A stretch of 64,000 nucleotides of DNA from Nannocystis bainbridge. GTDB lineage: Bacteria; Myxococcota_A; Polyangia; Nannocystales; Nannocystaceae. The stretch is taken from the NCBI RefSeq assembly GCF_028368995.1, contig NZ_JAQNDL010000002.1:989724-1053723 (forward strand). The letters are read 5' to 3'. Shown here piece after piece: positions 1 to 8,574 of this stretch. The position numbers and the translations under genes were made by a program. Position 1 is the first letter of the stretch. Every line of letters starts with the position of its first letter. Under the pieces are notes generated by a model. That model saw only the letters and a program-made list of their open reading frames with translations. It did no database searches and had not been told where the DNA came from.

Positions 1-2385
1 CCGGTCGACGATGCGAGTCTGTCCAAGGGGACAGGTCGCAGAGCGAAGGGCAAGGGCGCCGCTGCGACGGGTGCTGGCGGTGCGATCCTGTCCGGAGGGA
101 CAGGTGGCACGTCGGGCAACAACGCTGGAGTGGCAGGGGCGAGCGTGTCCAAAGGGACAGGCCCCGGACCGGCAGGCGCTGGCGATGCGGGTCTGTCCGG
201 AGGGACAGGTCGTGGGGCGAACGACAAGGGCGTCGCTACGAATTCCGGCCTGTCTGGAGGGACAGGTGATGCCAGGGGCCAGGCAGGCAGCGATCGTTCG
301 GTCGGCGCTGCGAGTCCGGCGAGCGCCGCGAAGGCGCCCGGGCTGGCGCCGAGATCCGGCGAACCCGAGCGCACGTCGTCTGGCGCTTCGGACATGTCTT
401 CCGGACCAGGTACCAGCGGCCCGGCGCAGCGGCTGGTCCCGCCGCCGGCGTTGTGGTCGGCGCGGGCCGCCGTCGACGCCTCGACGCTGCCGCGGCTGTT
501 GCAGCTGGCGCGCCTGCGCGGGGCCGCGGGGCGGCGCGACCAGGCGGTGGCGATCGCGGCCTGGGGGCTGGCCGAGGGCCAGGCGCGCGGGATCCCGGCG
601 ATCGCCGAGCTGGCGGCGGCCGAGGCCCGGCACGAGCTGGCGGCGGGTCGACCGTGGGCGGCGCTCGCCCTCGCGGCGGTGGTCCGCGGCGGTCCGACCG
701 ACGACGTCGTGCGCGCTGCTGGTTCGGCGCTCGTACTCGAGCAGGCCGCCTGCGGCGATCGCTGCGACCAGGCCGACGACCGCGCCGCGGTGTTGCAGCT
801 GTTCGGAGAGACATGGCTCTTGGAGCAGGAGCGGCGGGCGACCGAGTCAGCCCACGCGCGCGCGCCGGCGGGCCCGCGCGGGGCCGCGTGCCCGCTGCTG
901 GCCGAGTCGCTGGCGCCGGGCGCGAGCGGACCGCTGGCAGACGCGCTGCGCCGCGCTCGCACCACGGGCCTCGGCGCGCCGGAGCTCGGCGAGAGGCTGC
1001 GCGGCGCGATCGAGGCCGACCTGACGCTCGACTGCGTCGGGCGGATCGCGGTGCCGCTGATGTACGCCGCCGACACGCGCGTGGCCGCGGAGGCGCTGGC
1101 CGACAACCTCGCTCACGTGCCGCAGGAGATCGCCGCCGGGCAACTCGCGCTGCAGTCGGAGCTGGCGCTGATGCTCGGTCGCCGCGACCACGCCGATCAG
1201 CTGGCCCAGGCGGCCGCGGCGGCGTCGGCCGATCCGCGGGCGGTGTGGCGGCGTGCGGCGTGGATGGCGGAGTGGATCGACGCCCGTCACTACGAGCTGC
1301 TGGCCCTGCGTCAGCTGCTGCTGCACGGGGTCGACGGGAGCGAGGCCGACGAGGTGCGCCTGCGGCTGACGGTGCGAGCGGTGCGGGACGCCAACGACGC
1401 CTGGGCGCCGCGCAGCGCCGAGGCCGGGCGCGAGGCCCTGATCCGCGGGGTCGAGAGTTACCTGGCCGAGGTCCCGCCGGCGCGCCGGTGGCACGCCCGC
1501 GAGGCGCTGGCGCTGGCGCTGGCCGAGTATGCGTGGACCGACGAGCAGGCGGCCGCGCTGGTGCGGGCCGCGGTGTGGCCCGACCTCTCGACGGTGCTCA
1601 CGCACCCGGCCGGGTTCCGCCGGCTCGAGCGGGCGTTCGGCGGTGATGTCCCCGGCGTCACCGCGCCCGAGCTGGCACCGGCGCAGCTGGCAGCAGGGCT
1701 GGCCCCGGTGACGCCGCTGGGCGACCCGCGCGTGGTCGGCCGGCAGGCTGCGGCGAAGGGGGCTGGTTCGGCGCGGGCTGGCGGGAAGGACATGGCCTCG
1801 GGGGCAGGTTCGGCGGCGACCGCAGACGGCACGGCGTCGGGGGCCGGTGTCGCGCCGACAGGTGGAGAGGACACGGCGCCCGGCACGGACGCCCAGAAGC
1901 CTGGCGCGAAGGACATGTCGCCCGGGGCAGGTTCCCAGAGACCTGGCGCGCAGGACATGGCGAAAAGGGCAGGTCGAGAAGGACATGGCGGAGAGGACAT
2001 GGCCTCTCGATCAGGTTCCGAAGGTCCTGGCGGATCCGCGCTGCCGGTCGAGGCGGAGGCGTTCTGCGCCGTCGATGCGCTGCAGCCGGCCCGGCTGGCG
2101 GCCCTGCGCGGGCTGAGCGGGGCGGCGCGGGTGCGGGCGGCGGCGGCGCTGGCGACCACGGGCGACGCGGCCGCGCGCAGGCAGGCGTTGCAGCAGCTGG
2201 TGGCCGGGCTCGATCCGGCCCGCCGCGCGGCCGTGCTCGACGCGGTCATCGTCGGTCTGGCCGCGGTCCCGGGCCGCGAGGCGGCACCGATGGTGACCGG
2301 CGACGACGCGCTGCTGGCGATCGTGTTCGGGCTGGTCCGAGACCCTGCCCGCCAGCCGCGCGAGCTCAAGGGGCAGGACGGTTGA
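1..2385 (+). CDS. Ala-rich helical repeat protein, 5' partial, function unknown
   Basis: The frame is open from the first base, so the true start lies upstream; a GTG at 130 is only an internal candidate. The protein is Ala/Leu/Arg-rich. From about residue 155 it shows helix-turn-helix spacing like TPR or HEAT repeats, with runs such as LLQLARLRGAAGRRDQAVAI. No catalytic motif or signal peptide is visible. Two parts are low-complexity and derive from the 14-bp repeat: the N-terminal stretch (recurrent LSGGTG and SKGTG, hairpins up to about base 412) and a linker at about 1789-2043 (recurrent DM.xGAGS). The last 100 residues return to ordinary helical sequence. It is followed by a minisatellite and a sulfatase-fold lipoprotein on the same strand. 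That this is a real gene is fairly sure. The role is unknown; a scaffold is an inference from composition only. Confidence 0.7.
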   Translation, partial: PVDDASLSKGTGRRAKGKGAAATGAGGAILSGGTGGTSGNNAGVAGASVSKGTGPGPAGAGDAGLSGGTGRGANDKGVATNSGLSGGTGDARGQAGSDRSVGAASPASAAKAPGLAPRSGEPERTSSGASDMSSGPGTSGPAQRLVPPPALWSARAAVDASTLPRLLQLARLRGAAGRRDQAVAIAAWGLAEGQARGIPAIAELAAAEARHELAAGRPWAALALAAVVRGGPTDDVVRAAGSALVLEQAACGDRCDQADDRAAVLQLFGETWLLEQERRATESAHARAPAGPRGAACPLLAESLAPGASGPLADALRRARTTGLGAPELGERLRGAIEADLTLDCVGRIAVPLMYAADTRVAAEALADNLAHVPQEIAAGQLALQSELALMLGRRDHADQLAQAAAAASADPRAVWRRAAWMAEWIDARHYELLALRQLLLHGVDGSEADEVRLRLTVRAVRDANDAWAPRSAEAGREALIRGVESYLAEVPPARRWHAREALALALAEYAWTDEQAAALVRAAVWPDLSTVLTHPAGFRRLERAFGGDVPGVTAPELAPAQLAAGLAPVTPLGDPRVVGRQAAAKGAGSARAGGKDMASGAGSAATADGTASGAGVAPTGGEDTAPGTDAQKPGAKDMSPGAGSQRPGAQDMAKRAGREGHGGEDMASRSGSEGPGGSALPVEAEAFCAVDALQPARLAALRGLSGAARVRAAAALATTGDAAARRQALQQLVAGLDPARRAAVLDAVIVGLAAVPGREAAPMVTGDDALLAIVFGLVRDPARQPRELKGQDG
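15..268 (+). repeat. Five spaced paired units of the 14-bp repeat (hairpins)
   Basis: Five short hairpins lie inside the open frame, at 20-33, 89-102, 146-159, 194-207 and 251-264. Each has a 5-bp stem TGTCC/GGACA (the fifth has one G-T pair) and a 4-base loop: AAGG, GGAG, AAAG, GGAG and GGAG. All are in the same frame and give LS(K/G)GTG-type peptides. The sequence between them is not conserved, so this is a dispersed element and not a protein-domain repeat. Confidence 0.8.
1789..2043 (+). repeat. Degenerate array of 14-bp units inside the first gene
   Basis: From about 1913 consecutive units follow in strict 14-base steps, starting with GACATGTCGCCCGG, GGCAGGTTCCCAGA, GACCTGGCGCGCAG and GACATGGCGAAAAG, nine or more in a row. 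A two-unit copy lies near 1788-1815. The phase changes the reading frame unit by unit, so the protein shows alternating DM.., GAG, PGA and EGHG pieces. The array makes a flexible Gly/Ala/Ser linker. Confidence 0.75.
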
Positions 2386-2538
2386 CGCGCTCGCGCGTAG
2401 CCTTCGCAGCAGGAATCTCGGGCCATGGACTTTCGGCCGTCTGATAGACGAGGAGAGCAGAGCGGCGGCGCGTCGAGCGAGCGCGCGGGCACGACTGCGA
2501 GCGGACCCGCTGCGAGCGAGGCGCGTCGGCGGGGGCGT

Positions 2539-2805
2539 GGCGAGCCGAGCGCGGTGGGTTCACCGGTGTCACGCGGTGAGCCGAGCGCGGCGGGTTCTCA
2601 GGTGTCACGCGGCGAGCCGAGCGCGGCGGGTTCACAGGTGTCACGCGGCGAGCCGAGCGCGGCGGGTTCACAGAGGTCACGCGGCGAGCTGCGCGCGGCG
2701 GGTTCACCGGTGTCACGCGGGGATCTGCGCGCGGCGGGTTCCCCGGTGTCACACGGCGAGCCGAGCGCGGCGGGTTCACAGGTGTCACGCGGCGAGCCGA
2801 GCTTG
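2539..2805 (+). repeat. 36-bp tandem minisatellite, 7 units plus a partial
   Basis: Units begin at 2539, 2575, 2611, 2647, 2683, 2719, 2755 and (partial) 2791, exactly 36 bases apart. Each resembles GGCGAGCCGAGCGCGG followed by a GTTCACAGGTGTCACGC-like half. On the plus strand it can be read in frame with the downstream sulfatase-fold gene (GEPSAAGSQVSR per unit), but that gene has a convincing later start at 2878, so I treat the array as intergenic. It fills most of the 2386-2877 gap. It is distinct from the 14-bp family. Confidence 0.9.
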
Positions 2806-2876
2806 CCGCGCTCCCCGGGGCAGTCAGGCCAGCCGCGCGAGGTCGGGGTCCGGCGGCGAGAGGGCTGGTTTAATCA

Positions 2877-2960
2877 CATGGCCTCGAGGACATGTTCGAT
2901 GCGGCATGTTTTGTGGGGCATGCTCGTCGGGACATGTCTCTTCGGACCTGCTTGTGAGGC
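2877..2960 (+). repeat. Six 14-bp units encoding the lipoprotein signal peptide
   Basis: Six contiguous 14-base units, each starting CATG (the last CCTG), run from 2877: CATGGCCTCGAGGA, CATGTTCGATGCGG, CATGTTTTGTGGGG, CATGCTCGTCGGGA, CATGTCTCTTCGGA and CCTGCTTGTGAGGC. The first supplies the ATG start of the next gene. Together they encode its hydrophobic signal sequence and the lipobox cysteine. Confidence 0.85.
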
Positions 2961-5145
2961 CAGCAAGCCCGAGCCCGTCGTCGGGACGGCGGCGCCGCGG
3001 CCGGCTGCGCCGGCGCCGGTGGCCCGGATCGTCACCGCCGATCTCTGGCAGGACCTGATCGCCCAGCGGCCGGGCGCGCTGACGCTGGTCGACGGGCGGC
3101 TGGTGGTCGAGCTCGGGCGGGTGCAGGCGCGGGCCAACCTCGATCTGGGGACCGGCGCGGCGCTGCGGCTCGGCGAGGAGTTCGGCGAGGAGCGCGGGGC
3201 GCTGGTGTTCGGGGCCGGGGGCACGCTGACGCTGCCGCTCGACGGCGAGCTGGCGCCGAAGCTGCACCCCGACAGCGAGGGGCAGCCGGGGCTGGCGATG
3301 GCGGTGACGCTGCGGGCGCTGGCGCCGGGGCAAGCGGTCACGGCGCTGTGGAACGAGCAGCCGCTGGCGCACCTGTCGATCGGCGAGGCGTGGGAGCGGC
3401 GGACGTTCTCGCTGCCGCCGGCGCTGGTGCGCGCGGGCGAGAACCGGCTGCGGCTGCACTTCTCGCGCCCGGGTCGCGGCGGGCAGCCGAGCGCGGCGAT
3501 CCAGCGGGTCGAGGTAGGTCCGCGCGCGGCGATCGTCGCCGGGCCCGCGCCCCAGGCGGGCGGGTATCAGGTCCACGCGGGCGATGGCGACGAGGTCTCG
3601 CTCGACCTGGCCCAGGGGACATCTCTGGTGTTCTACGCGTTGGCGCCGCGGCGCGGGCGGCTGCGCGTCGAGGGCCGCGGCGAGCTGGCGGTGCTGGTCA
3701 GCACCGACGCCGAGCACCGCGAGGGTCGGGCGCCGGCGCTGCTGCTCGACGGGGCGCTCGGACCGGCGGGTCGCGACCTCGATCTGTCGGGCTACGGCGG
3801 GCAGCCGCTGCGCATCGAGGTGCGCGCGCCGGCGGGCGGCGAGGGGGCGACGCTGCGGGTGCTGCAGCTGGTGGCGGGCCGATCGCGGCCGGTCGATCGC
3901 CGCGAACGCAAGCCGCGCGACCTGATCGTGATCGCGGTCGAGGGCGCGCGCGCGGACGACCTGCTCGGGGTGCTGCTCGGCGGGCCGCGGTTCCCCGCGG
4001 TCGAGCGGCTGGCGGCCGAGTCGCTGGTGTTCGAGCGCGCCTACGCGGTGTCGCCGTGGGCGGTGCCGACCCACGCGGCGCTGCTGTCGTCGGTGCCGCC
4101 GCCGGGCCACGCGACGGTGCGCGGGACGTTCGTCGCCGACGGCCAGGTGCTGCTGCCGGAGCTGCTCGATCGGGCCGGTTATTACGGGGTCGGGATCGCG
4201 GCCAACGCCGACTTCAACGCCGAGCGCGGGCTGGTCCAGGGCCTCGATTTCGTCCGCAACATGACCGGAGGGACAGGTGCGGGCAAGGACGCGCGATCGG
4301 TGGTGCGCGCGGCGCTGGAGGCGATCGCGGGCCGGCCGGCGCCGCGGTTCGTGTACGCCGACATGACCGATCCGCAGGCGCCCTACGATCCGCCGCGCGA
4401 GCACATCGGCGGGCCGCCGCCGCCCGACGCGCCGCTGCCGCACCTGACCCATTTGTGGCTCGGACGGGTGCGCGCGGGCCGGGTAGTGGCCGAGCCGGCC
4501 CAGCGCGACTACGTGCGCCGGCTGTACCGCGGCGAGTTGCAGGTGGTCGACGCGGCGCTGGCCGACCTGCTGACGGCGATGGAGGAGCAGGGCGGGCTCG
4601 ACGAGGCGGCGCTGGTGCTGGTCGGGCTGCACGGCGAGGAGTTCTTCGAGCACGGCGGGGCGCTGCACGGGTTCTCGCTGCACGAGGAGAGCCTGCGGGT
4701 GCCGCTCGTCATTCGCGCCCCGGCGCTGCTGGCCCCCGGGCGGGTGACGGCGCCGGTCGATCTGCTCGACCTGGCGCCGACGCTGGCCGACCTGCTGGGC
4801 CTGCCGTTCCCGGCGCAGTGGCAGGGCGACAGCCTGGTGCCGCTGATCGACGACCCCCAGCCGCCGCCCCGGCTGGTGGTGGCGTACCTCGGCGACGGCG
4901 CGCGGGCGGCGGTCCTCGGCGATTACAAGCTGATCGTCGGCAGCGGCCGCGACGCGCAGCGCCTGTACGACCTCGCGGCCGATCCCGGGGAGACCCGCGA
5001 CCTCGAGGTCGACGGCGGGATCGCGCTGCGGCTGACCCGTACCGCGTTGGCGTGGGAGATGGCGGCCGAAGGGCGGTGGAAGCGGAGCCGCTGGGGGACC
5101 GGCGCGGACCTCAAGCCGGCCTTTGCGCTCGACCACGGGATGTAG
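2878..5145 (+). CDS. Sulfatase-fold lipoprotein with degenerate active site
   Basis: Predicted 755-residue exported lipoprotein. Start ATG 2878 is chosen because a lipoprotein signal follows at once (hydrophobic core, then FGPAC). An upstream start at 2425 would only add the minisatellite. Residues about 30-340 look like a beta-rich carbohydrate-binding or jelly-roll region. From about 348 the alkaline phosphatase/sulfatase fold follows: LIVIAVEGARADD, SPWAVPTHAALLSS, GLHGEEFFEHGG and a C-terminal DLAPTLADLLGL. Family members normally carry Asp in the first motif, Ser, Thr or Cys before the xP(S/T)H element, and Asp in DHG. Here these are Glu355, Ala395 and Leu584. I infer loss of hydrolase activity, perhaps a binding or structural role. 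A repeat-derived MTGGTG lies near 4261. Fold assignment is firm; function is not. Confidence 0.85.
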   Translation: MASRTCSMRHVLWGMLVGTCLFGPACEASKPEPVVGTAAPRPAAPAPVARIVTADLWQDLIAQRPGALTLVDGRLVVELGRVQARANLDLGTGAALRLGEEFGEERGALVFGAGGTLTLPLDGELAPKLHPDSEGQPGLAMAVTLRALAPGQAVTALWNEQPLAHLSIGEAWERRTFSLPPALVRAGENRLRLHFSRPGRGGQPSAAIQRVEVGPRAAIVAGPAPQAGGYQVHAGDGDEVSLDLAQGTSLVFYALAPRRGRLRVEGRGELAVLVSTDAEHREGRAPALLLDGALGPAGRDLDLSGYGGQPLRIEVRAPAGGEGATLRVLQLVAGRSRPVDRRERKPRDLIVIAVEGARADDLLGVLLGGPRFPAVERLAAESLVFERAYAVSPWAVPTHAALLSSVPPPGHATVRGTFVADGQVLLPELLDRAGYYGVGIAANADFNAERGLVQGLDFVRNMTGGTGAGKDARSVVRAALEAIAGRPAPRFVYADMTDPQAPYDPPREHIGGPPPPDAPLPHLTHLWLGRVRAGRVVAEPAQRDYVRRLYRGELQVVDAALADLLTAMEEQGGLDEAALVLVGLHGEEFFEHGGALHGFSLHEESLRVPLVIRAPALLAPGRVTAPVDLLDLAPTLADLLGLPFPAQWQGDSLVPLIDDPQPPPRLVVAYLGDGARAAVLGDYKLIVGSGRDAQRLYDLAADPGETRDLEVDGGIALRLTRTALAWEMAAEGRWKRSRWGTGADLKPAFALDHGM

Positions 5146-5157
5146 TAATCGCCGCGC

Positions 5158-6153
5158 ATGGCATCCGGCCCCTCGCTCCTCGAGTCGATCCCCAAACTCG
5201 TCGCCGCTCGTGACGCCGCGGCGCTCGTCGCCCTGCAGGACCACGACGACAAACAGGTCCGCAAGGCCGCGCGCAAGGCGATCCACACGCTGCGCAGCAA
5301 GGGCGTGACGATCCCCGAGGCCGAGACCCCGCGCGGCTGGTCCGCCGGCGACCTCAACGACCTCCGCGGCGACATGGCGGCGGTGGCCGTCGTCGACACC
5401 GAGAGCACCCCGGGCCTTTCGCGCGTGATGATCAGCGCCCCGCAAGAGGAGCGCAGCTACCTGTGGGTGGCGGCGATCAGCGGCCGCGACCAGATCGTCG
5501 ACTTCGCCACCTACGTGCAGACGGATGGCCAGCGCACGCGGATGATCCGCGACTGGGACCGCGGCAGCGAGCGCCGCGTGCCGGCCGACTGGGCCCGCGC
5601 CCGCATCCGCTGGGCCCGCGAGCAGACGCTGACCTCGGGCTTCGCGGTGCCGCGCCAGCTCGACGACATGCTGGTCCACCTCGGCGAGGCGCCGGTGTAC
5701 CGCCCGGCCAGCTTCCTCGACGGGGTGCTGCCGCCCGTCGACTTCGCGCCCGACAAGGACAACGTCATCATGTCGCTGGCCAACGCGCGCGTGAACCAGT
5801 GGCCGCCGGTGATCGACGTCGAGCCGATGATGCGCCGCGTCAACGAGAAGCACCCGGACCTCAACGACCAGAGCCCCGAGGACGACCGCTACACGGCGCT
5901 GCTCGACGGGGCCCGCGGCGACGAGACGCTGCGCGCCGACCTCAAGGCCCAGGTCGCCAACCTGCTCGAGGACGCCGCGGTCACGCTGTGGCTCGGCGGC
6001 AACGACGTCGAGGCGGCCAAGGTCCGCGTGCTGGCGTCGGAGATCCGCGCGTCGGCCGAGCCGGAGGCGCTGCCGTGGATCGGCCGCCTGCTCGGGTTCC
6101 AGATCGCCAGCACGTTCGCGTACCTGTCCCGCCAGCAGCAGCTCGGGCAGTGA
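5158..6153 (+). CDS. Conserved hypothetical protein upstream of rsmE
   Basis: 331 residues, soluble, no signal peptide. The N-terminus (DHDDKQVRKAARKAIHTLRS) looks like a single HEAT-like helical pair. The remainder is mixed alpha/beta with many Asp, Glu and Arg and no motif I recognise. It begins 12 bases after the sulfatase-fold gene, and its stop overlaps the GTG of rsmE by 4 bases (GTGA), so it is probably translated with rsmE. The coupling suggests a housekeeping role linked to translation or simple co-expression. I cannot name a function. Confidence 0.75.
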   Translation: MASGPSLLESIPKLVAARDAAALVALQDHDDKQVRKAARKAIHTLRSKGVTIPEAETPRGWSAGDLNDLRGDMAAVAVVDTESTPGLSRVMISAPQEERSYLWVAAISGRDQIVDFATYVQTDGQRTRMIRDWDRGSERRVPADWARARIRWAREQTLTSGFAVPRQLDDMLVHLGEAPVYRPASFLDGVLPPVDFAPDKDNVIMSLANARVNQWPPVIDVEPMMRRVNEKHPDLNDQSPEDDRYTALLDGARGDETLRADLKAQVANLLEDAAVTLWLGGNDVEAAKVRVLASEIRASAEPEALPWIGRLLGFQIASTFAYLSRQQQLGQ

Positions 6154-6872
6154 ACCTGATCCTGCTGCGCGCCGAGGAGCTCGCGCCGACGGGCGCGGGC
6201 TCGCAGCGGGCTGTCCTTCGGGACAGGCGGCTGCAGCACCTGCGCGAGGTCCTGCGCGCGCGCGTCGGCGACGAGGTCGGGGTCGGCGTGGAGGGCGGCG
6301 CGATCGGCAAGGCGACGATCATCAACCTCGACGCGCAAGCAGCCGAGCTCGAGCTGCGCCTCGACGAACCACCGCCGCCGCCGCTCGACGTGACGCTGGC
6401 GCTGGCGCTGCCGCGACCGCCGACGCTGCGCAAGGTGCTGCAACAGGCGACGGCGCTCGGGGTCAAGCGGTTCGCGCTGTTCCGGGCCGAGCGGGTCGAA
6501 CGCAGCTACTTCTCGAGCCACGGCCTGCACGCGAGCGCGCTCGCGGAGGACCTCCAGCTCGGGCTCGAGCAAGCGCGCGACACGATCGTGCCGACGGTCG
6601 AGGTCCACCCGGAGCACTTCGGCCGATTCGTCCGCGAACGCCTGCCTGAACTCTGCGAGGGCCGCGCGCCGCTGGTGGCCCACCCGGGGGCGGCCACGCC
6701 GTGCCCGCGGGCGCCGATCGGTCCGGCGACGCTGATCGTGGGCCCGGAAGGCGGGTTCATCCCGGCCGAGGTGGCGCTGCTGAAGTCGCTGGCGCAGGCG
6801 ATCGATCTCGGGCCGCGGATCTTGCGGGTCGAGACGGCCGTGGTGGCGCTGCTGGCTCGCCTGTCGCCGTGA
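6150..6872 (+). CDS. rsmE: 16S rRNA (uracil-1498-N3)-methyltransferase RsmE
   Basis: About 240 residues, the usual length for RsmE, a SPOUT-class enzyme that methylates U1498 of 16S rRNA with S-adenosylmethionine. The N-terminal PUA-like part has the RLQHLREVLRARVGDEV pattern. The C-terminal trefoil-knot signature is clear: LIVGPEGGF followed by LGPRILRVETA, where the cofactor binds. GTG at 6150 is chosen because it overlaps the preceding stop and leaves a family-length protein; the frame extends upstream only as a shadow. A perfect 14-bp-family hairpin (6212-6225, loop TTCG) sits in the first 25 codons and encodes part of RAVLRDRRLQ, just before the conserved HLREVLR. Confidence 0.93.
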   Translation: MNLILLRAEELAPTGAGSQRAVLRDRRLQHLREVLRARVGDEVGVGVEGGAIGKATIINLDAQAAELELRLDEPPPPPLDVTLALALPRPPTLRKVLQQATALGVKRFALFRAERVERSYFSSHGLHASALAEDLQLGLEQARDTIVPTVEVHPEHFGRFVRERLPELCEGRAPLVAHPGAATPCPRAPIGPATLIVGPEGGFIPAEVALLKSLAQAIDLGPRILRVETAVVALLARLSP

Positions 6873-6959
6873 GGCGCGCTGCTTCGGATGACGGGGCCGG
6901 TCGTCCGTGATCGGCGTGACCTCGACAGGCACGCGCGGCCGGTCTAGCGTGCGGGGCGG

Positions 6960-8429
6960 GTGACCGCGCTGCGCACAGGCTCCGCGACGCGCTGGCTGCT
7001 CGGCGCGGCCGCGCTGGCGATCCTGGCGCTCGGCGCCAATCCGGCCCGCAAGGCGTTCGTGCGCGCGCTCGTCGGGCGCGACGGACAGGTCCCTACGGAC
7101 ATGTTCCTCGGGACATCCGCGGGGCCCGGCCTGGCCCCCGCGGCGCGGGTGCGGGTGGTGCTGATCGACGGCCTCGGAGCGGCGGCGGCGAGCGAGCTGC
7201 CGGCGCTGTCGGCCGTGTGCGCGGCGGGCCAGGAGCTGCGCATCGACGTCGGCTTCCCGACGGTCTCGTTGCCGGTGCAGGCGGCGCTGTGGACCGGACG
7301 CACGCAGCAGCAGTCGGGCCTGCAGTACCGGGCCACGCAGCTGGCGGCGCCGCCACCCGGCGCGAGCCCGGCCCAGGTCGCGGACAGCGTGGCGCTGGCC
7401 GAGTCACACCCCGAGATCGTGCGCTCGTTCGGGTTCGCCGCGACGCGCCCCGATCCGTCCCGCGATCCCGAAGATCCGGAGGCGTGGCGCGCCGCGTTCC
7501 CCGAACAGGCGATCGCGGCGGTCGCTTCGCCGTCGCGCCTCGTGCACGTGCACGTGCTGCGCGTCGACGAGGCCGGCCATGCCGCGGGCGCGGCCTCGTC
7601 GGCCTATGCCGAGGCGGTCCGCGGCGCCGACGAGCTCCTGGGTAGGCTGCGCGCGGCGGGGCCGAAGGACGCGCTGTGGTTCGTGCTCGCGGACCACGGC
7701 CATCGCCCCGCGGGCGGGCACGGAGGCGAGGAGCCGGAGATCCGGATCGTGCGCGGCTGCGTGGCCGGGCCAGGGATCGCGCCATCACCGACGAGCGCGT
7801 CGATCCACGTCGTGGACCTCGCCCGCGCTGTCGCGGATGCGCTGGGGGCCGAGCTCCCCAGCGACGCTCGTGGTCGACCGTGGGCCGATGCGCTGGCCGA
7901 TCCATCCCCCGGCGTCACGCTGCCGCGTCCGGGGCCGGTGCGCGTCGGGGTCGCCGGCCTGCTGCTCGCGCTCGGGCTCGGGCTCGGCGTGCGAGCGGAC
8001 GGGACGCGCAAGCTGTGGTCGCGCGTGCCGTGGGCGCTGCTGCTGGCGCTGCTCGGCCTCGGCGTGATGTTCGGCTGGCCGTCGCTGTCGGACCCGCCGG
8101 TGTTCGCCCCGCGTGGGCTCCAGCTGTGGCTCGCGTGCGTGCCTGCAGCCGTGCTCGCGCTGGGGCTCGGGCTGGCCGGGCAGTCCCCGCGGGCCCAGCT
8201 CGCGCCGGCGCTCGGATCGCTGGCGGCGGCGCTGGTGCTGTGTCGGGCGCCCGAGGCGTGGCTGCTGCCGATGCTCGGCGTCGGCGAGGCCGGGCCTCCG
8301 CTCATGCCGCGCTGGAGCGCCACGGTCAGCGTGCTGTTCGTGGTGGTCCGCAGCCTCGCCGAGGGCGTCGCGCTGGCATGGGTGCTCGGACCACTGCTCC
8401 GGCGGCTGCGCTCGCGGACGCGGGCATGA
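6960..8429 (+). CDS. Membrane-anchored alkaline-phosphatase-superfamily phosphodiesterase
   Basis: 489 residues. One N-terminal membrane segment (LLGAAALAILALGA) is followed by an exported catalytic domain and about four C-terminal membrane helices. Metal-site motifs of the nucleotide pyrophosphatase/phosphodiesterase type are all present: LIDGLG (Asp70), FPTVSLPVQ with Ser103 at the nucleophile position, RVDEAGHAAG, LADHGH and GGHGG. Unlike the sulfatase-fold protein at 2878, this one looks catalytically complete. Substrate is unknown; phosphate esters on lipids or glycans would fit the location. GTG 6960 is the likely start; no strong ribosome site is seen. A short array (7082-7118) of the 14-bp element encodes the linker between the membrane helix and the domain (GRDGQVPTDMFLGTS). 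Confidence 0.75.
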   Translation: MTALRTGSATRWLLGAAALAILALGANPARKAFVRALVGRDGQVPTDMFLGTSAGPGLAPAARVRVVLIDGLGAAAASELPALSAVCAAGQELRIDVGFPTVSLPVQAALWTGRTQQQSGLQYRATQLAAPPPGASPAQVADSVALAESHPEIVRSFGFAATRPDPSRDPEDPEAWRAAFPEQAIAAVASPSRLVHVHVLRVDEAGHAAGAASSAYAEAVRGADELLGRLRAAGPKDALWFVLADHGHRPAGGHGGEEPEIRIVRGCVAGPGIAPSPTSASIHVVDLARAVADALGAELPSDARGRPWADALADPSPGVTLPRPGPVRVGVAGLLLALGLGLGVRADGTRKLWSRVPWALLLALLGLGVMFGWPSLSDPPVFAPRGLQLWLACVPAAVLALGLGLAGQSPRAQLAPALGSLAAALVLCRAPEAWLLPMLGVGEAGPPLMPRWSATVSVLFVVVRSLAEGVALAWVLGPLLRRLRSRTRA

Positions 8430-8574
8430 GGACCTGACGGTGTGGCCACATCGTCCGCGATCTGGGTCCGCTTCGAAGTCTCGATCGCCGCGCGATCTTG
8501 CTTGACGCTCCTGGCGCGGTTTGGGATTGCTGGTGTGGCGGGCGACAGGCGTCGTGCGCGGAGGAACGACGGCG

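Noticed and set aside
2539..2805. 36-bp repeats as a CRISPR array
   Set aside because: Units abut without spacers; it is a minisatellite.
2425..2877. N-terminal extension of the sulfatase-fold protein through the minisatellite
   Set aside because: A good lipoprotein signal starts at 2878, and an exported protein would not carry 150 residues before it.
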